A program made the position numbers and the translations under genes. Below, piece by piece: positions 12,101-24,700 of a stretch of DNA of 64,000 bases (its first letter is position 1; every line of letters starts with the position of its first letter). Under the pieces are notes generated by a model. It was not told where the DNA came from, searched no databases, and worked only from the letters and a program-made list of their open reading frames with translations. Source of the DNA: Ctenosaura bakeri (Eukaryota > Chordata > Lepidosauria > Squamata > Iguanidae); assembly GCA_948474755.1 (NCBI GenBank), contig CAOLHI010001151.1, positions 1-64,000 of the forward strand, given 5' to 3'.

Positions 12101-15100
12101 TAGGGACACACAAAGGGCTACAGTCCCCTCTGCAGTCGTCCACCCCTCCCTTGACATTTCTTTTTGATGAGGATCCACCAGTTCTCCTCTCCTCTCCCCT
12201 TCCTTCTCTTTGGGGAATGAAATCAAACACTTCAGATACTCACCCCAGATGTGAATATTGAAGGATTCCCACTCTCTAGCATTTCTTCCAGCTCTTCATC
12301 TGTTGTATTCTTTCCAGCTATATGTTGGGTGAAAAAAAGAGAGGAGAACTTCAAACACTACAACCGGCACTTCTATGCAAGCTGCAGGGAACCACCAGGA
12401 CAGGAAAGGGGACAACTGCCTCCATGGCCAAACAATATGCATTTTGGCACCTCATTCATCTCCACAGCCAGCCTAAAGCCAGGACTTCATGTAGTTCCTG
12501 GTAGCAACATTCAAAAGCAGAACTTTTAGTTTTCATTTTCTTTCTGACATTTATATTCCCACCATCCAATAAAAAAAATGTCTAGCTAATAACAATAGAA
12601 CAGGTACAAAAGGCAACAATAAGAAATACTAGTTTTCTTGGTTTCTGTATTTGGGAGTTAAATAAATCTTAATATTCAATGGCTGTTGAGATGATTAGTA
12701 AGACAGCATTATGTGAAGTATTTCAAGCACTTAGGAAGAGCTCTACACAAGCAGTAATATATTCATTGTTTATTTCAACTTCTTGATAATTTCACATGTA
12801 TCTGGCACTTAAAGCTGAGAAAAAAAAAGGCTCTTTGAAAGTATTGTGAGCAAGCCTGTGTGAAATCTTAGAAACCAGATGGTTGGGACAGTGACAGGTA
12901 CTAGAGTAAACTCTGAATGACATCATTTTGGTTATGACTGGTATCTCCCATTAGTGACACATGCCTGAGCCATTCAGAGCAATCTTCATTTTAGCACAGG
13001 AGAGCACAGACTCCATCTCCCAAATAGATTCTGTTCTTTAAGGCTAAGAAAGACAGTTCTCTCCTGCTTTCTCTATCCTGCCTGGAAAGCCAAGGTTACT
13101 CAGCAAAGAGTATACATACTGATCTCAAGCTGCCGCTGGATCCTCCCTTTGCTCCCTTCCCGGAAGTCCACCTGCGCCTCATTGTATTTCGTCATCACAT
13201 CAACAAATTTTCGGGAAAGGACTGAATGCTGACCATAAGAAAGAGAAAGGTATCTCAAGACTGGCTCCTTTGTTTGAACTGCCTGATTTGCACAGCAGCA
13301 CCTAATTGGTTTTAGATGAAACCCATTTGCTTTTGCTCACTTTCAAAGAATGATATTTGAAGAATTCAATATTAATCTCATTAAGATTCTGTGAAACAAG
13401 AAGCAATCGGTTCAGTGGGTTCTTGAGTGTAGCCAAGCCAGCTTCTGCTGGGTAGGCCAACTACTGGTTAGAAACCCTCATTCTTTTGCCTTCTCCATCT
13501 GCCCCAACTCCTTTAAGTTTCTTTCAGGGCTTATACTGAGCAAAGGATTCAACCAGAAAGCCATTTTAAAGCAGTGGAGCTCGAAAGCATGTGAAAGAAT
13601 GAAGTTCCTTTGAGCATGTGCTTAGAGTTTCTGCCACCACTGAGAATCACTTATTCTCACATATCTGGGATAAGGATGCAAGCCTGAAAATGTGGCTTCA
13701 GAGAATCTGTTCCCTTGTTCCCAAGATACAGCACAAATATACTGAGGCTTCCACAAACATATTTCTGCATGTTCCAATTTGCTGTTGTTGTTGTTGTTGC
13801 ATCACTCATTCGCTGCTGGCTAGTGGGGGGGGGCGGCAGAATAAAAGCTCCTTAAAGTACACCATAGCCACAGGGCTCTGCTTACCTGGGACTTCCGTAT
13901 CCGCAGATCAGCTGACGATCGGACTTCATCTTGCTCAATATTGCGCTCCATGCCTGTGAAAGCAAGAAAAGGAGTTGCACATCAGAATCTGAAAGCTGTT
14001 CTGCCTGTCTTGCACAATTAAGAGCTCTTGGTCCCTTACTTGGAGGGCATGACAGCAACACTATCCCTAAAATCTTGGGGCGGGGGGAGTGTGTTCATCT
14101 GTCATGCTTGTGTCCCTATCCATGTATGCAAATGCATACCTCAAAATCTACTACTTTCAGTTAGGAGATGGAAGGATTCAGGTGTTGCCATAAAAGAGAA
14201 TTGTCAGTGAAGCTAAGACAAGCTTTGCATTAAACACCCAGTCATACCCATAGCTTGTGGCTAAAGAAATTAAACAGATGATGTTTCAAACCAGGAGAAA
14301 AGGCAAAGATTCAAAATGGAATTCAAAATACTAGTTAGCAACACTCCTTTAGGAATTTTCTATTATGTGTTCTCAAGCCAACTCCAGCTTATGGTGATAC
14401 TATCTTAGGGTCTTCTTGGCAAGATTTATTCAAAGAAGCGTTGTTACAGCATTCCTCTGGGGCTGAAAAACTGTGACTTCCTAAGATCACCCAAAGAGTT
14501 TCCATGGTTGAGCAAGACTTCAAACCCTGGCCATTACTTAAATCCTAGTTGAACACTCAAACCAGGGAAGCATGCTGGTTATTCCTAAAATGGGGAAGGG
14601 GGTAAAAATATACATTCAATTGTACATTTTTCCACAAAGATTTCTGATTAAACTGTATTCTGCTCCTAAAAATAGTAAGGTAACACCTTTGGTACCTCTA
14701 TCTGAATATTCTGAAGGAGGTAGGAAAAGGATAACTGGGGTAGTTATCTTTCACCCTGTACTAATGAGGACACACTGGCATTTAAAGTCAACAGTATGAC
14801 ATCTATACTTCGTGCATTTGCTACAGATTATATCCCATAGGCACCACAGAAATCTCATCAGTTGTGCAAAGAATATAGACTTGCCCTAATTAAAATGTGA
14901 GCAATGTAAATATGGACTCCCAAGCCAAGTTAGCCTGAGGAACACCTTCCTTACTCTTAAGTTTGTTTCGGACACTGTTAGCCATTTTTTTGATATCTGC
15001 TGTGAGCTGTTCCAGATCATCCTTTGTCTCTGCAGAACACAAACAAATAGTTTAGCACTGTTTGGCATGAAAACAACAAGAAGTATCCCTCTTCCCATCC

Positions 15101-15749
15101 CCACTCTTCCCCACACAGTGAAAAAGAGACCACTCAGGAACAAGAAGGCAAGATGTGAAAAAAAGATTTCATTGTGAGGCCATAAGAGGGCAGAGGATAG
15201 TTCCTGAGGTCTAAATCTCTTCAGAAAGCTCACTTCACCCCTCCCTGAACCCCTAATGAGAAATAAAGCTGTCACCCTCCCTTACCTTTCTGGAGTAGAG
15301 ATCCCTAGGTGTGGCAATTATATGTCAAAAAGTGGCATGTTCAATTTTTTTGAATTACCAACCATCACTTCCTTCTCTTGGTAAAGCAAAGTCAGAGCTA
15401 GGATCTCATGGGAGAGAGAGTCCATAAGGACTGTTGCCACATTTTCTTGCCAAGAGATTGTATCCTACTCACTTTGTTCAGGGATCGGGGCAGACAGGAT
15501 AATGCTGTACAGCTTTTTTGCCTCTTCTACATTCTCTGAGATTTTGTCAATATTTTGTCGGGTCTCCTCAATCTGCAAAGGGGAGAAGATAAGAAGAGAT
15601 CCCACACCATGGAAAAACAGGGGGGCAAGAAATAATTTCCTTTACATTGGTGCCAAGCTTGTTTGCTCATGAATCCCTTGCTGGAGAAAGGAGGGATATA
15701 AATCCAATAATATAATATATTATTATAATATAATATATAATTAATTTTA

Positions 15750-15786
<37 letters not shown>

Positions 15787-18700
15787 CTGTAATTATAATA
15801 ATACAATAAATAAAATCAACTTGTCCATGCATACAGGTCTAGCAAAAGTTGCCTCACTTGCTATCTTGGACAACAGCTATCTGAGGATGGCATCTCTCCA
15901 TCTATTGAGAGACATCACCATGGAGTACTGCAGCATGATGTCAGATGACAATTAGAAGGATAAGCTTCAGAGAACAATGCAGAAAAACTTTACACATGAC
16001 AAGCATTTTACAATGCTGGTGGTGCTTAAAGAACTATTCAAACATATCTCTTGTGTACCCCTCAACCAGAGGCAGTTGGTGACTTCCATGTCAATGAAAC
16101 TAACATTCATGCTAGGCTTTCTTTCAGACTTTGAAAGTGATACCCGGAGTATTGACACTGTTTTGAAGTTAGAATTCAGCACCCTGGACAGCACCTTTAA
16201 GGCTCAGGCTGCAACCTGGAGTGGCTTCACTGTACCACTAACACAACACCCATCCAGGACTGCCTCCCAGCAGAACACTTCTATTGTTAAGGTCAATGTG
16301 CTTTATCAATATAAAGGTGAAATTATTCTAACCCTGTTCTGCAATTTTGATGTGTTCCACCTGTTTCCAGTTATGTCAGTAAGAACATGAGAATTGGTTC
16401 TAGAGGAAATGAAAGACCATCTTTCTATATGTACATGTAGCAATACCAATTCCCCAGACCATCAAGCTTCATTTAGAGATTGGCCAGAAACTAAACCCTA
16501 CAGTGTAAAAATGATACACCCCAAACTCCAGAACTGCATGGGTTCTGCACATGAAGGTTCAGTCATCTTAAAGCCTATGGTTCAGAATGTAGGCCAAATT
16601 GGCTCATCTATCCATTGACTCACAACAATTCTCAACACATGACTACAGTCAATACAACATACAGTCAATACAACATTCAAGCATCTCTCTTTAATGCAAA
16701 GAAGAGAGGTTATTTGCATTTGACAATTGGGAACTGAAGGTCTAGTGTCAGCAGTTGGCAGAGAGGGGAAAATATGGACCCCCCCATTTTATTTATTTCG
16801 TCTTACAGAAGTAGCTCAAACTGTAAAGAGAGGTGCTGGTCCAGGTGGCTGCCACCTGTCCGCCTCTCATTCGAGTGCCTCTGGCCACTGCTCCCAAACA
16901 GGGCAAACAGGCACTGGGGGTAAGGAAGATCACAGCAGGAACCAGCAGCAGCTAACTTGCCACAGACCTTAGAGACGTTATTTTGGTGGCGGCAACAACT
17001 CTCAGAATCCCGCAGTCTGCGTGGGAGTTGTAATTACCAAAAGTAACTAGTCATGTGTATCTCAAGAACCAGATTAGTGGAACTTCCTAAACAATGTGCC
17101 AACGGGGGACTTGGGCCCAGTTGTCTGGCCAATCAGAATATGTTTCCTTCCTCACTTGCCTCAAACAAGGGCAGAAATGACAATTAAATATCTGTACAAA
17201 ACTGTTTAAAAGAGCAGAATCTGGTTTTTTCTGTATTTTTGCAGACCCCTCAAAACAACATCCTATCTCCCATCAAACTTCATGAAAATTCAGCATATCT
17301 TTGATGCTTTGACCTAAATTTTAAATTCAATGCTACTATTCCTACTACAACCTCACCTCTGCAAAAAATTCATCCATGAAAGCAGTGTTATCAATAGCAA
17401 TTTCCAGGTCATCATCTGCATCATCTTGATCCTGTTTCTGTAAAATGACAAGAAGACACCAATTAAAGAAGAAACATATGGGCCTATCTTGCACTATAGT
17501 TCATTCTCCACAATCAAGACAAATAATAAAGGCAACAACACGAGGACATCACAGAGAGAGGTAGTCATCTAAAACCTGAGATCTTGCATAAAACTGCCAG
17601 TCCGCCACATCAATAGTATGATTTATTCCATTACAGAGAAAGAGAGTCCAGACACAATTTGGACAGAAGCTCTACTGGTAGAGTTATTTAAATATTTCCA
17701 CCCAAGACTGTCCCCTTCTTTGGGCCCACTGATTAAAGGGGTGGTCAGATTCCATAGACTCCCCAAATGTTTTTTCCCCTTCCTCCATCTTCCTTTGTTC
17801 TTTATACTTTTCATTCTAGACACTCTTCCACACCACATAGTATGATTTCACTTTAAATGCCATGATTGCATCCTGTGGAGTTCTGGGGTTAGTGGTCTGA
17901 TGAGGCACCAGAAGAGCTCTCTGGCTGAGATTTCTAAATGCGCCTCCCCAGACTTCCAATCACAGGATTCCACAGGAAGTTTGCCATGGCAATTAAAGTG
18001 AAATCCTAGTGCTATAACTGCTTAGTGTGAAAGAGCCCAAGAGGAAAAAGAGAACACAAATGACTGGCAGGGATGCAAGATGAAGCGAGTATGTATGATT
18101 GCCTTTTCATCACTGGAAATGTTAGTATTTCTACCTCACATTAAGTTGTAGCTTCAGTTACTTACCCACTAATTGACAGCTTTGAAATAAGTTGCTCATT
18201 AGCAATAATAAGGGGGGAAATACAGAAGGTTGGCAGTACTTGAGGTGAAACTTATGACAAAGAGAATAAAGTAGGTGATTGCTTAGGGAGAACAACAGCA
18301 TACTGTCATCTTACAGTTTCTTTATTACTGCTCCTGTAATTAAGGCTGTAATTAAGGCATATGCTCCCAGTGCTGTATAAAATGCACAGCTGCTTTTCAA
18401 GATAAATCAATAAATCATTCACAGAAAGCACCAGAAAAAAAATAAAGTAGGTAATTGTAGATAGGATAGGAAAGTGGTATATATCCCTGCTAGGCCTTAA
18501 ATACCTTTGTAAAGTGATACTTTAGAAAGTCCATAGAAATTGCAGGTGGGAAGAGAGACAAAAGGCCTTTTGTCCACTTCCCAAAAAGTTGATTTTTCTC
18601 CAGTTCCTAGGGTGCTTCATGCTTTTTGCAACACAAGCCACACCTGCTGATATTTGGTTTTGCACCTCTGAAGTACTGACTCCAGGTTTCAATGCCTGGC

Positions 18701-21700
18701 CTTGAACAGTGTGTCACTCATCATCATTCCCTGAGCAACATTAACTAAACAAACTGCACCCTCAGACGAACTCCTCCTGGCTTATGTGGACAGGTGACAA
18801 AAGGACATTCAACAAATCAAATGCTATAACACCAATGGAGTGGTAAGCGACATTGCCTAGTCAAGGCCAAGGCCTTCCAAGGGCAGGACACATCTCTGCC
18901 AGTGACACAGGACAACAGATCTCAGAATGGATGGCATTTTTTCCAGGTGGTTATTGGAGGAAACAAAAGAAAGGACTGAGAATAAAAGGGCTACAAGAGA
19001 GGTGAGAAACAGGTAGCCAGCCAGATGGTACTGGAAGGACTGCATGTCCTATCAGCCCTATCCAGCATGGGCAATTAATGGAGTTTCAGTTCAACATTTT
19101 GATAGCTGCACTTTCCCAACTCCTGGGCTAGAAAAGGAAGAAAACTGACTTCAAATAGGTATCCTCATGGTGAGTAGCAAGCACAAGTTATCACTGAGGT
19201 ACCCTCAGCTGACACAGCCCTTTCTTTGGAGACGTCAGAAAGATAAGTGTCCTCTTATTATGACATTGCACTGGGAATCTTCCTTCCATTTCAGGAAGAC
19301 AGAAACAATGACATGGCCTTTTAGATTTATGAGAGCAAGGTTGAACATTCCCTTTGTCACAGTTTTTTGGCTGTTTCCCAAAATCATGGGGTGAGCCTGA
19401 AAATAAAATCCTTCAAGGAAACAGAAGGTGAAGTCACTGATAATGTTTAAAAAAATCATTCCGCATTGCATTGTAATAACTCAGGGTCAAAAGTACATCA
19501 TGACAAAACTGTTGTGGAAGTTGGCAATTACAAAGGACTTCGTAGCATTTAAGATTACAACAACTGATTACTGGTTCCTGAATGGCTGACCAGGCCAGCT
19601 GTTACTGCTGACTGGATGGTATGTTTGGGGTTACAGTGTGATATCCAAGCCAAGTCTTTCAGGAAGACCTGGGAAATGACTGAAATCTCAGACCATATGA
19701 ACCATTAGACACTGTAAAAAGAAAAAGGAGAGAATTCATTTAAAACTGGAAGGAAATGCACAACAAAGCTTGAGCATGATTTATTAAATAAGCTGTAGAA
19801 CATCCTTCCTCTTAAGCGACAGGGCACTGAAGGTCAATTCTTACGCTAAAAATGTACCATGCCTGGTTGCTAGACCCTTCATACCTATTCCATCCGCCAT
19901 TCCAGTAATATTCAGAGCTAGCCATATTGATATGGAAACCTCCCACATGATCTATAGACCCCACATGCTTCTTTGCTAGCGCAGTACAAAACCCATCCAA
20001 AGGAAAACAGCAATCCCAATGTGCCACAAGGAACAATTGAGTCCTGAACAGTCAAACCTGTTCCTGCCCTACCTACAGATGGTCATACATAACTCATATG
20101 AAAGCTTTCAAATGACTGAGAACCTACACAAATAATACATGAAGCGGGCTAATGCCTAGTGATGGCTGGTGATTCTTGCATCAGCATGGCAGTCACTGAA
20201 TATATTCTAGGTATTCACCTGAACTTTAAAAGCATTATTCCTTTCCATATCCTTTTTAAAAAATAAGGTTCAGCACCTGAGCTTGCTCCGCTCAATTCCA
20301 GACTAAATTGTGGAGCAGATTCACAGCCCTACTCATGATTATAGCCCTTCCATTTCACTTCCAGAAACTCTGCTGCCAGTCATTCTTTCTTCTCATGGGA
20401 CCAAGTCACTGGAACACTGCTCCAGAGAGAGACCTACATGCTACCTAGTGGCTTCACAATCCAGTTTCGTTTGTATCTGCAAGGACTTTTTTTTAAATCA
20501 ACTTTGTGTCTTGTTATTGTCATAACATTTTGTGAGTCATGTTGATTGTCCCCGATAGAAGAGACAGACAAAAATGCATAGGGAAATTAAAGCAATCAAT
20601 AAAATCAAATAAACTGCTTCACTGTACACCTCATGGGTGGATAACTTTTGCCCTTCCAGAACAAGCCACTCCAGTCCTAATCAGATATAGACAACGGTGA
20701 AGAATGCTGGGAGCTACAGTTTAACAACAAGCGGAAGGCTACATTTCCATCCATGCTATAAAAGTTGTTGGACTATAACCCTCCCTTCCTGGACCACTGA
20801 CCACACTGAGGCTGATGGAAACTGAAGTTCAACAAAATCTGGAGGAACACAGGTTTTCCACCTGTACTTCTGCTACGATGGTCACCAATACATGAATACA
20901 CTTTTGGTCCCCTACTGAGCAGCTTTCCTTAATCTGTTCCCCATAGATATTTTATATTACAACTCCTATCATCCCTGGCCACTGTGATAGTTGGGCTAGT
21001 GACAGTTGTACTCCATTTAAAGGATACAGGTTGATTTCAAAGGACTACATCATGGTTCCTAGGCAAAACCTAATATACTGTGAGCAGCTAGCAACCACAA
21101 TAATTATGCAGTAGAGATCAAAAAGAAATTTAGCTTAGAAATCAGAACTGGAGCAGCAGAGAAGTGGATTTCAGAACTGACCAAGAAATCCACACATACT
21201 TAAAAAGACCACCCAGAAGATACACCTGCCTAATATGGGGCAGCAGTACAAGGGTGGGAGTTGCCCCAAAAGACACAGCCTCTCACAGTTCAGAAGGAGT
21301 CTCTTGAACAGAGAAAGGTTTCAGGAACTTAGGAGGCTGCAGCAGGGGGGCAGAGAAGAGAAGAATGAGCAGAGCAAGCTATCGTCTGCTACCTTCCACT
21401 GGATACAACTCACAAAGAAGAAAGTGTGCAAAGGCTATTGAATAACGGAGTATTTCAGGTGATAGGTAGCTGGAACAATATTAAGGTGAGAGAAGAAAGC
21501 TTCTTTCTGTCTCCTAAATGATAACAAAGATTGGTTCTATTGTCAGCAGCTACCTTCTCTTGCACAGTTTTCCTACCAGTGGAAAATAGGACATGTCTGA
21601 TAAGACCATTTTTTCTAACCAAATCCTGCACAAGGCCTAGGGCAATCTCTGACCTGTGTAATACTCCCTTACTGGAGAGTAGGAGATATAGAAGATTTTC

Positions 21701-24700
21701 CACATATCACTTTTCCAAAGAATAGCGCAACTTCCTAAATAAATTTGCAACAAAGAGATATAGTGGGATACACTTTTAATAGATGATGATGATGATGGTA
21801 GTGGTAGTGATGGAGGAGGAGATATTTTCTTGCTCCTAATCAGAAAGTGTTATGCAGGTAGCAGCTTGAGCTCAGAGATGTACAGAAGGTCCAAGCCCTG
21901 CAGGAAGGGAATGCTGCGAGTTGAAGATGAGAGGAAGCATTTCCCAGCTGTAATTTCATTTGATGCAAGCAATTTCTATTCAGAATCTGACACTGGATGA
22001 GAGCCAGTGACCTAGAATTAAAAGATTTCATCTCCTGCCTCTCCCGCTCCCTGCATCAACCACTGCACCTGCTAGAACAAGATTTAAAGTAATATTCTGA
22101 CTGGACTTGCCAGTAAATGTCACCTCCTTCCTAAGGTAACTTTCCAAGTAAAGGTAGAAGGTCTTTCTTAGGGAAATCATCAAGGGGATCTGAGGGACAT
22201 CAGAAGTGCTCTAGTATGAGCTTTACATTATTCATGGAGCTACTGGTCTACAACACCTAGCATCATTGTTACCCTCAAAAGAATCACTGGTAAGGTGGCC
22301 AGAATGAAAATTGAAGAAGACTCTTGTACCTTTAATGGTTGTGTAGAAGAGGGAATTTCCACTGATGTTGCTTGTTGGCTCTATGACAAGCTGAAATCAC
22401 TTCTTCTACACAATCACTGGATATACAGCAGCCCCTTCCAGTTTTTCCTCTGTCAACTCTTTGTTGCATTGTTTAGCAGAAAATAGAAATTGGAGGGACA
22501 GAGAAAATGGGGTTGCCAGATGCAGCAGTGACCTACACTAACAGGGTAGGTCCCACTATTAGGCAGAGTAGGGTAGCTTCCTGAGGCAACAGATCTGGGG
22601 GATTCATGAAAGGACGGAACATCATTAGCTATGTAACTCAGAACATGGTGTCCAGACTCACTGTCTTGGCATATTATCATTAGCTAGTTGTTACTGTATG
22701 TTTCACCACCAAGTAATGGAGACATGTGTTTGTGGGATCTTCTGTTTCTTGAGCCCAAATAACATACCTTGCTTTGGGTTCTATGTACTTTGGTTTAAGG
22801 TGTATGCATGGAGTGGGGAGGCGATGACATTTGTCACTCTACCTTGGGCAGCAAAACATCTTGGCCTCACTCTGTAGAAGTGCAAATAAGGAGAGATAAA
22901 CTGAGCATTCCCTTTCTACAGCTTCTTTGATAAAGAAAAAGAAGAAAAGACAGAGTGCAATGGTCTAGAAAGCAGAAACCAGCATAACTTCCAAACAGTA
23001 GGAAAGCTCCACGGAGGTGGAGTTTCTTGGTTCAGTTAATCAAGGCTCCTGCTGCAGAAAAGCATTCCTGAGTTGATCAAAATGGAGGTCAGAGGTTATG
23101 TCAGTTGAAAGGTCACTGAGCCATCTGCATTCATAAGGAGCACAGCTAATCGCACATCTAGTCCTGCATGCGCATGCACACACACACAGAGCGAGGGGTA
23201 TTAAGGGATTGCTAGGACCAGGAGGGAGGGGCTTAGCTGCTCTCATATAGGGAGACACAGGCCAATCTGCATGCGCACCTACACGTTCCACTGCTACAGA
23301 CTTTCCCTATTCAAGCCTTTACTACAATAACTCCGCTGCAATGAGCAACCACCTAGATAATGCAAAATTGTATACGTTTTCACTGTTTCCTTCCATCTCT
23401 TTATCTCAACACCAGTATAAGGATTCTTTGCATTCCTCATCATTCTCTCCTGCCATGCCCCCTCCCACTCCACAAATTACCTCCTCACAAATTAGACACT
23501 AACATGTTCTCTTCCCATTCTAGACATTGGTATTTCGTTTTGCCAAGGTATGGAGAAGAAGGGATGAGTGCCTTCACTACAGCACACAATTCCTTCCTCC
23601 GCCTGATGAAAACTAGGACAGATGGCTAGTGTCCTTGTTTAATTGCATTACACTCTCACAGTAGGCTCTGCAAAAACCCTCTGTCCTTTCATCCATTGCA
23701 ATACATTATGAGGGGGCGTGGAATGATGAAAACACAGGGAGCACAACTTGGAGGGAAAAAGTGTCTGGAAGGGCAATGCTTAGGATGGCCAGGTGGGTAA
23801 TTTTAATAAAGTCTGGTGGGATTTTCAAAGAGGCAGCCATCTTAAGTCTACTGCAGTAAAAAACAAGAAGAGTCCTGGGACATCTTAAAGACAAATTTAT
23901 AATAGATTGAGTTTTCAGGAACTATAATCCATTTCATCAGACATGTGAAGTGCAATCCAGAATTTCAGGTATAAATACAGCAAGCTTTGTTGGGATACAG
24001 GATTATAGACTGTGAAGTCAGAAAGAAATTAAAGGCAGAAAGCACTGATTGTGACAAACACTTTATGGTGTGATTACACTGGGGTGAGGGGAGTTCAAAT
24101 TCAGTGGCTCTTTCAAAAATAAGGAGTTGAATAAAGGATTTTTACAGGCCTGAAAAAATTCCCCACAAATATAAACATGAACTGGATGTACAAATTCATA
24201 GTCACCATTTGTATCTGCTGACTACAGTGGCCTCTCCACTTTCACGAGGGTTCAAGGTGCGGAACCCTGGCAAAAGTGGAAAAAACATGAATAACTTCCC
24301 CCTCCTCCCTGCTCCCATTCCCTTCTGGGGCTCCTCCCCTTCCTTTTGTCATGCAAAATGCAAGGGAATAAGGGGTGGGGGAAGGCCCACACAAGCATTC
24401 CTTTCCCACTCCAGAGCAACCCCCTTTCCATTCCCATGTAAAATGGAAGGGAACGGGGTGGCAGGGGAAGGTTTGCATGAGCTTTCCTTTCCCCCTCTGA
24501 AGCTCCCCTGCTTTCTGTTCCCATGCAAAATGGAAGGGAATGGGGGGAAGGTTTAGCCAAGCCTTCCTTTCCCTTCTGAAGCTCCCTCCTTCCCTTCCCA
24601 TGCAAAATGAAGGGAATGGGCAGTGGAGGAATACAAGTAGTGGTGGTGGATACAAGCCTTTCTTTCCCCCTCTGGAGCTCTTTCTGCCATTCGTATGCAT

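Larger units (their letters stand above)
15573..17356 (-). other. STX3 intron 2
   Basis: 1.8 kb. It holds the AT/ATT microsatellite at 15702-15812, an unassigned open stretch at 15977-16390 and, at 16965-17050, a small remnant with AACTCTCAGAATCCCGCAG...GGGAGTTGTAATTACC that belongs to a common lizard foldback MITE. The remainder is unassigned. Confidence 0.6.
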
